From: an uncultured Collinsella sp.
GTDB lineage: Bacteria; Actinomycetota; Coriobacteriia; Coriobacteriales; Coriobacteriaceae
Reading direction: 5' to 3'
Assembly (NCBI GenBank): GCA_900542825.1
Contig: UQOY01000016.1
Span: 1 to 34,608 of the forward strand
Length of the DNA: 34,608 nucleotides
In this document: positions 7,945-15,972 of the stretch, one piece after another
How the letters are laid out: every line of letters begins with the position of its first letter
Numbering within the stretch: the stretch's first letter is position 1
Notes under the pieces: generated by a model
Database searches by the model: none
The model's input: only the letters and a program-made list of their open reading frames with translations
What the model was told of the DNA's origin: nothing
Translations under genes and position numbers: made by a program

Positions 7945-8610
7945 ATGCCACGCGAGACCAATGCCGCCAAACGCGAGCGCGCCGTTGAGGTGTGCGAGCG
8001 CCTCAACCGTCGCTATGGCCCGGTTGAGTGCTTTTTGGATCACGAGAATCCCTTTAGGCTGCTCATTGCAGTGCTACTCTCGGCGCAGACGACCGACGCG
8101 CAGGTCAACAAAGTGACGCCGAAGCTGTTTGCCCAGTGGCCCACGCCCGAGGCCATGGCGGGGGCGAGCGTGGCCGATGTGGCCGATACCATTAAGTCAC
8201 TCGGCTTTTATAAGAGTAAGGCCAAACATGCCGTGGAGGCCGCGCAGATGATCGTCGCCGATTACGGTGGCGAGGTGCCGGCCGACATGAAGGAGCTCGT
8301 CAAGCTGCCGGGTGTTGGCCGCAAAACGGCGAACATCGTGCTCAACGTGGGGTTTGGCATTGTCGAGGGCATCGCGGTCGATACACACGTCAACCGCATC
8401 GCGCACCGCCTGATGCTGAGCCCCAAGACGCACGCCAAAGAGCCGCTCAAGACCGAGCAAGACCTGCTCAAGATTTTGCCGCACGAGTATTGGGAGTCGG
8501 TCAACCACCAGTGGATCACCTTTGGCCGCGAGATCTGCGACGCCCGCAAACCTAAGTGCGACGAGTGCCCGCTGGCAGACCTTTGTCCCAGCGTGCGCGT
8601 TTTGGGGTAG
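7945..8610 (+). CDS. nth: Endonuclease III
   Basis: The 221-aa protein is a bifunctional DNA glycosylase and AP lyase acting on oxidised pyrimidines. It has the helix-hairpin-helix LPGVGRKTAN (121-130) with catalytic Lys127, catalytic Asp146 in VDTHVNRIAHRL, and the complete 4Fe-4S loop C198-x6-C205-x2-C208-x5-C214. GAGGAG precedes ATG 7945. It lies 63 bases after the ABC transporter gene and about 120 bases before mfd, all on the same strand. Confidence 0.97.
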   Translation: MPRETNAAKRERAVEVCERLNRRYGPVECFLDHENPFRLLIAVLLSAQTTDAQVNKVTPKLFAQWPTPEAMAGASVADVADTIKSLGFYKSKAKHAVEAAQMIVADYGGEVPADMKELVKLPGVGRKTANIVLNVGFGIVEGIAVDTHVNRIAHRLMLSPKTHAKEPLKTEQDLLKILPHEYWESVNHQWITFGREICDARKPKCDECPLADLCPSVRVLG

Positions 8611-8677
8611 CTGTTTGGCGTGCGCTGGCGTGCCTACCTCATGCGCTACCATGACAATCAAGACTTTTGACGTACGA

Positions 8678-8705
8678 CCCGCCGAGCTTGCCCCGGCGGG
8701 CTTTT
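8678..8705 (+). terminator. Terminator-like hairpin between nth and mfd
   Basis: CCCGCCG (8678-8684), a 9-base loop, CGGCGGG (8694-8700), then CTTTT. It ends only 25 bases before the mfd start, leaving no room for a promoter after it. It is therefore either the nth terminator with mfd depending on read-through, or a leader hairpin of an mfd transcript starting further upstream (for example from TACCAT at 8647-8652). Confidence 0.7.
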
Positions 8706-8730
8706 GGCGTTGCAATGCCGGAGGAACAGC

Positions 8731-11700
8731 ATGCTCATTCACCGTATAGCCGCGCAGCTCTACACTGCCGAGGCCTTGCAGACCGTCGAGGCCGGACTCG
8801 ATGCCGGCGAGGACGTGACGCTGGCCGTGTCGCAGTCGGGCCGCACGCTTATGGCGGCCGCCCAGTTTGCGCGTCGTCCGCGCCCGACGGTCTACATTGT
8901 GAGTGGCGAGGATGCGGCCGATCGCGCTGCGCGTAGCCTTGCCGCCTACGTGGGCCTGGCACACGTGTGCCGCTTTCCCGAGCGCAAGGACTACCCTTGG
9001 CGCGAGCAGGCACCCGACGACGCTGTGGTGGCGCAGCGCTGCGAAGCCCTGGGGCGCATCGTGCGCGGGGACAACTGCATCATGGTTGCCTCGGCCCGCG
9101 CGCTGCTGCGCTGTGTGCCGCCGGTCGAGAGTCGCTATTGGGAGTCCACCACCTTTGCGGTGGGCGAGGAGATTCCTTTTGATGAGGTGCCGCAGCGCCT
9201 GGTGGGCATGGGCTACACCAACGCCGGCGCAGCCGATGCGCCCGGTCTGTTCCGCGTGCACGGCGACACCGTCGAGGTGTTTCCCGCGCAGGAGAAGGCG
9301 CCCGTGCGCATCGAGTTCTTTGGCGACGAGATCGATCGCATTCGCCGCATGGTGAGCTCCACGGGCCAAACTATCGGCAACGAGGACAGTATCGAGATCT
9401 TCCCGTGCCGCGAGCTGGCACTTACCGACGAGGCGGTCCACAACATGCACGTGGCGCTCTACCGCGCAAGCCAGGACGACAGCAAGCTGGCGGCGCTGCT
9501 CGAGATGGTGGATGCACGCATCGTCACGCCCGAGCTCGACCGCTTTTTGCCGGTGATGTACGGCCAGACCGTAAGCCCGCTGGCACACGTGAGCGGCAAG
9601 GCACTCGTGGTCCTGTCCGAGCCGCGCTCGCTGTTCGACGACTGCCTGCGCGCCTACGAGGATATCGAGGCCCGTGCCGGGGAGGCAGGGATTGACCGCC
9701 TGGACGGTTTGTATGTGCGCGCTCAACAGCTCGATTTTGGTGCTCAGCAGCGCCTGAACTATGTGAGCCTGATTCGTGCCGGCGGTGCGGTGACGGCCGA
9801 GCTCAAGATTGAGCAGCCGGCCATTGCGGGCTCGGACAATCGCTTTATGACGCGCATTCAGGAGGTCGTGGGCAAGCGCTACGCCTGCGTGTTTGCCATT
9901 CCCGACCGCGGTGCGCGCGAGTCGATGGAGCTCACCTTTGGCGACGAGGGCATTACCTTTGAGGAATCGCTGACCGCGGCGCCCGAGAATGCCGGCGCTA
10001 TCGGCGAGCACGTACGCGTGGCAGCGGCAGATTCTGCCGACCGTGCCGCACGCCAGGAGGCCCATGCTTCCATTCGCGAGCGTAAGGCCGACGCGCTCAA
10101 CGCCCGCTCGCTCGAGGCGGGTGCCGCCCAGGCTGCCGCCGGTGCCGCCGTGCCCACTATCTCGCGCGGACGCGTGACCTTTGTCGATGCTGCCTTGCCG
10201 CAGGGCGTGGTGGTGCCCGATGCCAACCTGGCCGTGTTCTCGATCGCCGACCTCAACGCCCGCATGGACGCCAACCGCGCGCGCAGCCGCCGCAAGGTGG
10301 ACCTTACGCAGATCACGTTCCCGTTTAAGCCGGGCGACTACGTGGTGCATGCCACTCACGGCATCGCGCTCTTTAGCGAGATCGCGCGCCAGGAAGTGGG
10401 CGGCAAGGAGCGCGACTACTTTTTGCTGGAATATGCCGACGGCGACAAGCTCTACGTGCCGCTCGAGCAGGTCGACCGTATCACGCGATACGTCGGTCCC
10501 GACGGCGACAAGCCACGCCTGACCAGGCTCAATACCGCCGACTGGACGCGTGCTACCAATAAGGCGCGCAAGAACGCCAAAAAGCTGGCGTTCGACCTGG
10601 TCGATCTGTATACGCGCCGCTCGTCGATTACCGGTATCGCCTGCCCGCCCGACACGCCCGAGCAGATCGAGATGGAGGAGAGCTTTCCTTACGACGAGAC
10701 GCGCGACCAGCTGGAGGCCATCGCCGACATTAAGGCCGACATGGAGGCGCCCAAGCCCATGGACCGCCTGCTGTGCGGCGACGTGGGCTTTGGCAAGACC
10801 GAGGTCGCCCTGCGCGCGGCGTTTAAGTGCGTGGACTCCGGCCGCCAGGTCATGGTGCTCTGCCCCACGACCATTCTTGCCCAGCAGCACTACGAGACGT
10901 TCTTTGAGCGTTTTGCCCCGTTTGGCCTCGAGGTCGAGGTGCTCAGCCGCTTCCGCACGCCGGCGCAGCAAAAGCGTGCGCTCAAGGCGTTTGCCGAGGG
11001 CACGATCGATGTGCTTATCGGCACGCATCGTCTGCTTTCGGCCGATGTGAACCCCAAGAACCTGGGCCTGGTGATCATTGACGAGGAGCAGCGCTTTGGC
11101 GTGCAGCACAAGGAGCAGCTCAAGAACCTGCGCGAGCAGATTGACGTGCTCACGCTTTCGGCAACGCCGATTCCGCGAACCATGCAGATGGCCACGAGCG
11201 GCGTGCGCGACATGAGCCTGATCACGACGCCGCCCACCGGGCGTCGCCCCGTGATCGTGCACGTGGGGGAGTACGACCCCGATGTGGTGAGCGCGGCGAT
11301 TCGCCTGGAGGTGGGTCGCGGCGGCCAGGTGTACTACGTGTCCAACCGCGTCAAGACCATCGATGACGCCGTGGCGCGCGTGCACGAGGCCGCGCCCGAG
11401 GCACGCGTGGGCGTGGCGCACGGCAAGATGAGCCCGCGCGAGGTCGAGGACGTGATGATCGAGTTCGCGACCAAAAAGATCGACGTGCTCATCGCCACGA
11501 CCATCGTGGAGAGCGGCATAGACAACGCGACCGCCAACACACTGATCATCGAGGATTCGCAGCGCCTGGGCCTGGCGCAGCTCTACCAGCTCAAGGGCCG
11601 TGTGGGCCGCTCTGCCACGCAGGCCTACGCGTACTTTATGTTCCCGGGCGAGCTGCCGCTCACCGAGGAGGCCACGGCGCGCCTGACCGCACTTTCCGAG

Positions 11701-12363
11701 TTCCAGGATCTGGGCAGCGGCATGCGCATTGCCATGCGCGACCTGGAGATTCGTGGTGCCGGCTCGCTTATGGGCGCCGAACAGCACGGCAACCTGTCGA
11801 GCGTGGGCTTTGACCTGTTTACGCAGATGCTGGGCCAGGCGGTGGCCGAGGCGCGCGGCGATGACGACGCCGGCGTGGAGGCGGCGAGTGTGGGTATTAA
11901 CCTGCCGGCCGATTACTTCTTGCCCGAGGAGTACCTGCCGGCGGTGGACCAGCGCGTGCTCGTGTACCGCAAGCTCGCGGCGGCCGAGGACCTGGAGAGC
12001 ATCGACGAGGTGCAGGAAGAGACCGAGGCCGCGCACGGTGAGCTGCCGCTGGCGGGGCTCAACCTGTTCAACCGCGCGCGCATCCGTATCCGCGGCGAGC
12101 GCTTGGGACTCGAGAGCGTCACACTCAGCGGCGGTCGCATCACGTTTTTGGGCGTCGACGTGCCCAAGAAGGTGGCATTTGAGCTTAAGACCCGCTATGG
12201 CGCGGTGAACTTCCCCAAGAGCCGCAAGTTGTCGGTGCCCTACAAGGCGGGTGCCGGCGCGGGCAGCGGCCTGGGTCGCGGCCTCGATGCCAACGACGGC
12301 ACCGGCCCGGTGGCCGCGGCGCTCATGCTGCTGCAGCAGCTGGGTGCGTCCGACGATGATTAA
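8731..12363 (+). CDS. mfd: Transcription-repair coupling factor Mfd
   Basis: The 1210-aa protein is slightly longer than the usual length of about 1150. The N-terminal third is a UvrB-like region (GMGYTNAGAADAPGLFRVHGD). The RNA-polymerase-interacting domain lies around residues 530-590 (GDYVVHATHGIALF). The helicase-like translocase follows, with FPYDETRDQLEAI, Walker A CGDVGFGKTE (about 685-694), DEEQRFGV (about 783-790) and SATPIPRTM. The C-terminal domain carries NLSSVGFDLFTQML. Mfd removes RNA polymerase stalled at lesions and recruits UvrA. ATG 8731 was chosen because GGAGGA ends 5 bases before it; ATG 8704 has none. A Gly/Ala-rich tail (about 1165-1195) is a lineage-specific extension. 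Confidence 0.97.
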   Translation: MLIHRIAAQLYTAEALQTVEAGLDAGEDVTLAVSQSGRTLMAAAQFARRPRPTVYIVSGEDAADRAARSLAAYVGLAHVCRFPERKDYPWREQAPDDAVVAQRCEALGRIVRGDNCIMVASARALLRCVPPVESRYWESTTFAVGEEIPFDEVPQRLVGMGYTNAGAADAPGLFRVHGDTVEVFPAQEKAPVRIEFFGDEIDRIRRMVSSTGQTIGNEDSIEIFPCRELALTDEAVHNMHVALYRASQDDSKLAALLEMVDARIVTPELDRFLPVMYGQTVSPLAHVSGKALVVLSEPRSLFDDCLRAYEDIEARAGEAGIDRLDGLYVRAQQLDFGAQQRLNYVSLIRAGGAVTAELKIEQPAIAGSDNRFMTRIQEVVGKRYACVFAIPDRGARESMELTFGDEGITFEESLTAAPENAGAIGEHVRVAAADSADRAARQEAHASIRERKADALNARSLEAGAAQAAAGAAVPTISRGRVTFVDAALPQGVVVPDANLAVFSIADLNARMDANRARSRRKVDLTQITFPFKPGDYVVHATHGIALFSEIARQEVGGKERDYFLLEYADGDKLYVPLEQVDRITRYVGPDGDKPRLTRLNTADWTRATNKARKNAKKLAFDLVDLYTRRSSITGIACPPDTPEQIEMEESFPYDETRDQLEAIADIKADMEAPKPMDRLLCGDVGFGKTEVALRAAFKCVDSGRQVMVLCPTTILAQQHYETFFERFAPFGLEVEVLSRFRTPAQQKRALKAFAEGTIDVLIGTHRLLSADVNPKNLGLVIIDEEQRFGVQHKEQLKNLREQIDVLTLSATPIPRTMQMATSGVRDMSLITTPPTGRRPVIVHVGEYDPDVVSAAIRLEVGRGGQVYYVSNRVKTIDDAVARVHEAAPEARVGVAHGKMSPREVEDVMIEFATKKIDVLIATTIVESGIDNATANTLIIEDSQRLGLAQLYQLKGRVGRSATQAYAYFMFPGELPLTEEATARLTALSEFQDLGSGMRIAMRDLEIRGAGSLMGAEQHGNLSSVGFDLFTQMLGQAVAEARGDDDAGVEAASVGINLPADYFLPEEYLPAVDQRVLVYRKLAAAEDLESIDEVQEETEAAHGELPLAGLNLFNRARIRIRGERLGLESVTLSGGRITFLGVDVPKKVAFELKTRYGAVNFPKSRKLSVPYKAGAGAGSGLGRGLDANDGTGPVAAALMLLQQLGASDDD

Positions 12364-12419
12364 CGGGTCGACGCTGCAAACACCCCATTTGGGCACTCTG
12401 GTTCCATCGAAAGGAAAGC

Positions 12420-13283
12420 ATGTTCGGATACATCTATAAGAAAGATGTCGCCATTATCGCGGTTGTCCTGTGCCTTTGTCTGGGCGTGGGCAGTTTCTTC
12501 GATTATCAGATCTCGAGCGCACTGTTCAATATCGGCAGCATGTACGGTCGCTTTATCGAGGCCGCCGGCGAGCTGCCGTTCGAGCTGACGGCAAGCGTCG
12601 CAGGCGTCATGCTCGTGCGCGCGGCGCGTCCCGACTCCAGGGGGAGCAAATGGCTCGCCGTGCTCGGCATCCTCGTCAACATCGGCCTGGCCGGCTACGA
12701 GATCGTTTCGTCCCTGCGGGTTGGCGGCAAACTCATCGCGGTTCAGCTGGTACTGACGTTTGTGCTGGTCATCGCCGCCAACCTTATCGTCTATCGCCTC
12801 ACGCGCACGACCGAGCCCGACGAGCTCACGCGCTGGGCGTTGATGGTGCTTGCCGTGTGGGTCGCTCAGGCAATTATCCTCAACGTGATCGTCAAGCCGC
12901 TGTGGTCGCGCCCGCGCATGCGCGTGATCGAGGTGACGCAGGGACTCGATTTTCAGCCGTGGTGGGTGATCGGCAATCCCGACAAATGGACTTATATCGC
13001 CGCCGGCGTGATCAAGGACGGCTTCAAGTCGTTCGCGAGCGGGCACACCGCGCATGCGGCGATCGGTCTTATGCTCGCCGGGCTTCCCGCGGCAGCCTTT
13101 ACGGAAAAACCTTCGCGTCGCCGTGTAATCTTTTGGGCGGCGGTTGTTGTTGCGGCGTTCGTCGCCTTTGGCCGCATCGTGATCGGAGCGCATTTTTTGA
13201 GCGATGTGAGCTGCGGCTTTGCCCTGGTGCTGGCGCTTGAGTGCCTTGCCGCGCGCATTGCCTATCCCAACGGCGTACAATAG
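12420..13283 (+). CDS. PAP2-family membrane phosphatase
   Basis: The 287-aa protein has about six to seven membrane helices. The three PAP2 phosphatase motifs are present: VKPLWSRPR (about 158-166, the K-x6-RPR motif), FASGHT (about 206-211, the PSGH motif with Ser changed context) and RIVIGAHFLSDV (about 250-261, ending in the catalytic His and Asp). These enzymes remove phosphate from undecaprenyl or lipid phosphates at the outer face of the membrane. The substrate cannot be told from sequence. GAAAGGAAA precedes ATG 12420, 56 bases after the mfd stop, so cotranscription with mfd is possible. Confidence 0.88.
   Translation: MFGYIYKKDVAIIAVVLCLCLGVGSFFDYQISSALFNIGSMYGRFIEAAGELPFELTASVAGVMLVRAARPDSRGSKWLAVLGILVNIGLAGYEIVSSLRVGGKLIAVQLVLTFVLVIAANLIVYRLTRTTEPDELTRWALMVLAVWVAQAIILNVIVKPLWSRPRMRVIEVTQGLDFQPWWVIGNPDKWTYIAAGVIKDGFKSFASGHTAHAAIGLMLAGLPAAAFTEKPSRRRVIFWAAVVVAAFVAFGRIVIGAHFLSDVSCGFALVLALECLAARIAYPNGVQ
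13276..13281 (+). promoter_or_regulatory. Candidate -10 box of the PLP-lyase gene
   Basis: TACAAT lies within the last codons of the PAP2 gene and 48 bases before the next start. No good -35 box is visible. The same GYGTAYAAT-like setting recurs before recQ (25446-25451). Confidence 0.35.
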
Positions 13284-13328
13284 CTCCGTTTGAATCATCT
13301 GGCCGATACCCGGTAAGAGAGGATTGCC

Positions 13329-14354
13329 ATGCTCGCGTTTAACAACGATTATTCCCACGGCGCACATCCGGCAGTGCTGCAGGCGCTCGTCGACACCAAT
13401 ATGGAGCCGCAGCCCGGCTACGGTACCGATGCGCACACCGAGCGTGCCAAGCAGCTTATCCGCGAGGCCTGTCAGGCCCCCGATGCCGACGTGTTTTTTC
13501 TGGTGGGCGGCACGCAGGCCAACGCGACGGTGATTGACATGCTGCTTGCGCCCTACGAGGGCGTTGTTGCCGCCGAGACCGGCCACGTCGCCTGTCACGA
13601 GGCGGGCGCCATCGAGTTTGGCGGCCACAAGGTGCTCACCATCCCCGGCTACGAGGGCAAGATGCACGCCGAGGACCTCGAGAACTATATCCAGGTGTTC
13701 TACGAAAACGAGAGCTACGAGCACACGGTGTTCCCGGGTGCCGTGTACGTGAGCCTATCGACCGAGTACGGCACGCTGTACTCCAAGGCCGAGCTCGCGG
13801 CTATTCACGCGGTGTGCCAGAAGCGCGAGATTCCGCTGTTTGTGGACGGTGCTCGCCTGGCCTATGCGCTGGCGGCCGATGAATGCGACATTACCCTGCC
13901 CGAGCTGGCGCAGCTGTGTGACGTGTTCTACATCGGCGGCACCAAGTGCGGTGCGCTTTGTGGCGAGGCCGTGGTGTTTTGCGGCATGCACGCCCCGGCG
14001 CACCCCATTCCGCGTATTAAGCAGCATGGCGCACTGCTCGCCAAGGGCCGCCTGACGGGCGTCCAGTTTGAGGCGCTCTTTACCGATGGCCTGTATTTTG
14101 AGATCGGCCGCCAGGCGATTCAGACCGCTCAGGCGCTGCGTCGCGTGCTGCACGAGCGCGGTTACCAGTTCTTCTTGGAGACGCCGACCAACCAGCAGTT
14201 CGTGATTCTGCCCAACGAGGACATGGCCCGCATTCGCGAGCATGCCTCGATCGAGTACTGGGAAAAGTACGACGAGACCCACACGGTGGTGCGCTTTTGC
14301 ACCAGCTGGGCCACGACGCAGGAGGACATCGACGCGCTGGCGGCTGTCCTGTAG
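13329..14354 (+). CDS. Low-specificity L-threonine aldolase / beta-eliminating lyase (PLP enzyme)
   Basis: The 341-aa length and motifs fit the threonine aldolase family of fold-type I PLP enzymes. Visible features are NDYSHGAHP at the N-terminus, the cofactor phosphate-binding VGGTQANAT (59-67), TGHVACHEAGA with the ring-stacking His86, FVDGARL with Asp173 and Arg176, and the Schiff-base lysine Lys206 in YIGGTKCGA. The enzyme would cleave L-threonine or L-allo-threonine to glycine and acetaldehyde in the cytosol. A related aromatic or serine substrate cannot be excluded. AGAGAGGA precedes ATG 13329. A strong terminator follows directly. Confidence 0.9.
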   Translation: MLAFNNDYSHGAHPAVLQALVDTNMEPQPGYGTDAHTERAKQLIREACQAPDADVFFLVGGTQANATVIDMLLAPYEGVVAAETGHVACHEAGAIEFGGHKVLTIPGYEGKMHAEDLENYIQVFYENESYEHTVFPGAVYVSLSTEYGTLYSKAELAAIHAVCQKREIPLFVDGARLAYALAADECDITLPELAQLCDVFYIGGTKCGALCGEAVVFCGMHAPAHPIPRIKQHGALLAKGRLTGVQFEALFTDGLYFEIGRQAIQTAQALRRVLHERGYQFFLETPTNQQFVILPNEDMARIREHASIEYWEKYDETHTVVRFCTSWATTQEDIDALAAVL

Positions 14355-14372
14355 CCTGATGTAATGACGAGG

Positions 14373-14410
14373 GACCGCCTTGCGCTGGGTTTGGCGCAGG
14401 GCGGTCTTTG
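14373..14410 (+). terminator. Rho-independent terminator after the threonine aldolase gene
   Basis: GACCGCCTTGCGC (14373-14385) pairs with GCGCAGGGCGGTC (14394-14406) around an 8-base loop, with one T-G pair, followed by TTTG and CTTTTG. Confidence 0.82.
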
Positions 14411-14431
14411 CTTTTGAGGGGGAGGGGCTGT

Positions 14432-15022
14432 ATGCCCGAGATGTCCGAGCCGACGATTCGCCTGGCGACGCCCGAAGACGCGCCGGCGTTGCTTGCCATC
14501 TATGAGCCATATGTGCGCCAGACGGCGATTACCTGCGAATACGAGGTACCGAGTGTTGAGGAGTTCGCCGGGCGCATCGAGCGTACGCTCAAGCGCTATC
14601 CGTATTTGGTGATGGAGCTGGACGGGCTTCCGGTAGGCTATGCCTATGTGAGTCCACTCAACAGCCGCGAGGCCTATGACTGGTCGGTCGAGACGTCGAT
14701 CTACCTGGCATGCGATGTGCGCCATGGCGGGCTGGGTCGCAAGCTGCACGACGCGCTCAAGCAGTGCCTGATCGCGATGGGCATCACCAACATGTGCGCT
14801 CTCATTGCCGTGCCGCACGACAAGGACGACGAATACCTGACGCACAACAGTCAGGATTTCCATGCCCATATGGGATATCGCCTGGTGGGCGCCTTCGATC
14901 GCTGCGCCCAAAAGTTCGGCTGCTGGTACGACATGTGTTGGATGGAGTTGGTCCTAGCCGAGCGCGTCCCTAACCAACCCAAGCCAACCTGGTTCCCCGA
15001 CCTCCCCAAACCTACCATTTAG
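14432..15022 (+). CDS. GNAT-family N-acetyltransferase (phosphinothricin acetyltransferase-like)
   Basis: The 196-aa protein begins with the GNAT signature IRLATPEDAPALLAIYEPYV and contains GYAYVSPLNSR and a shortened acetyl-CoA loop region (VRHGGLGRKLHDALK, Q/R-x-x-G-x-G/A type). This pattern is closest to the phosphinothricin/methionine-sulfone acetyltransferases (PAT/MddA type) that acetylate small amine compounds. The real substrate is unknown. ATG 14432 has GGGGGAGGGG just before it; TTG 14408 lies inside the terminator stem. The last codons (CCT ACC ATT TAG) are part of a family-B intergenic repeat, so the C-terminal Pro-Thr-Ile and the stop come from the repeat. Confidence 0.85.
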   Translation: MPEMSEPTIRLATPEDAPALLAIYEPYVRQTAITCEYEVPSVEEFAGRIERTLKRYPYLVMELDGLPVGYAYVSPLNSREAYDWSVETSIYLACDVRHGGLGRKLHDALKQCLIAMGITNMCALIAVPHDKDDEYLTHNSQDFHAHMGYRLVGAFDRCAQKFGCWYDMCWMELVLAERVPNQPKPTWFPDLPKPTI

Positions 15023-15045
15023 GGACAGGTTTATTTTGGCAGGTT
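15008..15045 (+). repeat. Family-B repeat, copy 1
   Basis: It contains ACCTACCATTTAGGGACAGG followed by TTTATTTTGGCAGGTT. It lies between the convergent GNAT and GntR-1 genes. It overlaps the GNAT stop TAG (15020-15022) and touches the GntR-1 stop (complement of 15044-15046). It lacks the TTATCTGGGCAAACG tail seen in copies 3 and 5. Confidence 0.85.
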
Positions 15046-15766
15046 AGCCGATGGGCTCGGTGTATTTGGCGCGGTCGGTGCGTTGGATGCGCTTGGAGAC
15101 ATGGAGCGGGCGGCCGTCGGTGTCGTAGACGTAGTCGGTGATCAGGATCAGCGCCTGCCCACGCTCAACGTTGAGCAAAAACGCCTCGTTTTGCGAGGCA
15201 TAGCACACCTCAAAGGTCTTGTGCCCCTGTGCTGGCGCGCGATGGAATTCTTGACGCAGCGTGGCGTAGAGTGAACCGTTGATATCGCGATCGATGAGTG
15301 CTCCAAAGCTTGGCGGCAGATAGGTGGTCTCCAGGCACAGTGGCGCATCGTCCAGATAACGCAGACGGACAAGTTTGACGAGCTTGCTGCCCACGGCGGC
15401 ATCAAAGAACTTAGCTATGCTGCCGGCAGCCTTGGTAAAGCCCGAGTCCACCGTGCGCGTGGTGGGCTTCATACCCCGACCCTGTACCTGCGCCGTATAG
15501 CTCGAAAATACCAGGTTGTTCTCGTGGAGTGCCGGCGTGTCGGCCACAAAGGCACCACGTCCGCGCTCGGTGCGAACCAGACCCTCATCAACGAGCACCT
15601 TAAGGGCATGGCGCACGGTGCTGCGCGACAGCCCCGATTCGTCCATGAGTTCCATCTCGGACGGCAGCTTGTCTCCGCGCGCGTAGGTGCCGGCGGCGAT
15701 GCGGTCGCGCAGCATGCCCGCCAAGCGCTCGTATTGGGTCAGTTTCTTTTTAGACGAAGCGTTCAT
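15044..15766 (-). CDS. GntR-family regulator, HutC subfamily (GntR-1)
   Basis: The 240-aa protein has an N-terminal winged helix (about 8-76, LPSEMELMDESGLSRSTVRHALKVL) and a C-terminal UTRA ligand-binding domain (about 95-235; KLVKLVRLRYLDDAPLCLETTYLP). HutC-type regulators respond to sugar phosphates, amino acids or similar metabolites and usually repress nearby catabolic genes. It is divergent from the SIS-1 gene. The gap between them holds tandem TGTAT half-sites, one 10 bases from its own start and one 40 bases before SIS-1, so it probably controls both itself and SIS-1. The ligand is inferred to be the SIS-1 substrate or a related sugar phosphate. Confidence 0.93.
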   Translation of the reverse strand: MNASSKKKLTQYERLAGMLRDRIAAGTYARGDKLPSEMELMDESGLSRSTVRHALKVLVDEGLVRTERGRGAFVADTPALHENNLVFSSYTAQVQGRGMKPTTRTVDSGFTKAAGSIAKFFDAAVGSKLVKLVRLRYLDDAPLCLETTYLPPSFGALIDRDINGSLYATLRQEFHRAPAQGHKTFEVCYASQNEAFLLNVERGQALILITDYVYDTDGRPLHVSKRIQRTDRAKYTEPIG

Positions 15767-15774
15767 GCGATCAA

Positions 15775-15796
15775 CCTGTATCTAACCTGTATGCGA
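15775..15796 (-). promoter_or_regulatory. Candidate GntR-1 operator at its own start (11-bp direct repeat)
   Basis: CCTGTATCTAA and CCTGTATGCGA are adjacent 11-base units sharing CCTGTAT. The site lies 8 bases outside the GntR-1 start codon, covering its ribosome-binding region. Confidence 0.6.
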
Positions 15797-15809
15797 GTCT
15801 AATCAAGCA

Positions 15810-15822
15810 TGTATTCAATACA
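15810..15822. promoter_or_regulatory. Palindrome TGTATTCAATACA in the GntR-1/SIS-1 gap
   Basis: This is a perfect 13-base palindrome built from the same TGTAT half-site as the flanking direct repeats. It is a plausible additional GntR-1 site or promoter-region operator. Confidence 0.5.
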
Positions 15823-15915
15823 ACAACAAAATCGCTGGTAGCCAGTTATCGAAAACCGCATCAGCAAAATTTCTAAGACAAATATAGCATACAACTAATC
15901 GACATAGCCAAAACA

Positions 15916-15932
15916 TGTATGTAACTTGTATG
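15916..15932 (+). promoter_or_regulatory. Candidate GntR-1 operator before SIS-1
   Basis: TGTATGTAACTTGTATG matches the site at 15777-15793 (TGTATCTAACCTGTATG) at 15 of 17 positions. It ends 40 bases before the SIS-1 start, where a repressor would block transcription. Confidence 0.6.
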
Positions 15933-15972
15933 CCTGTGATGAGCATCAAACGAGAAGAAAGGCTGATGCACG

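Noticed and set aside
8197..12396. A 1399-codon open frame on the minus strand opposite nth and mfd
   Set aside because: The opposite strand has clear, full-length Nth and Mfd motifs. The minus-strand translation is a low-complexity His/Arg/Ala/Leu shadow typical of high-GC genes.
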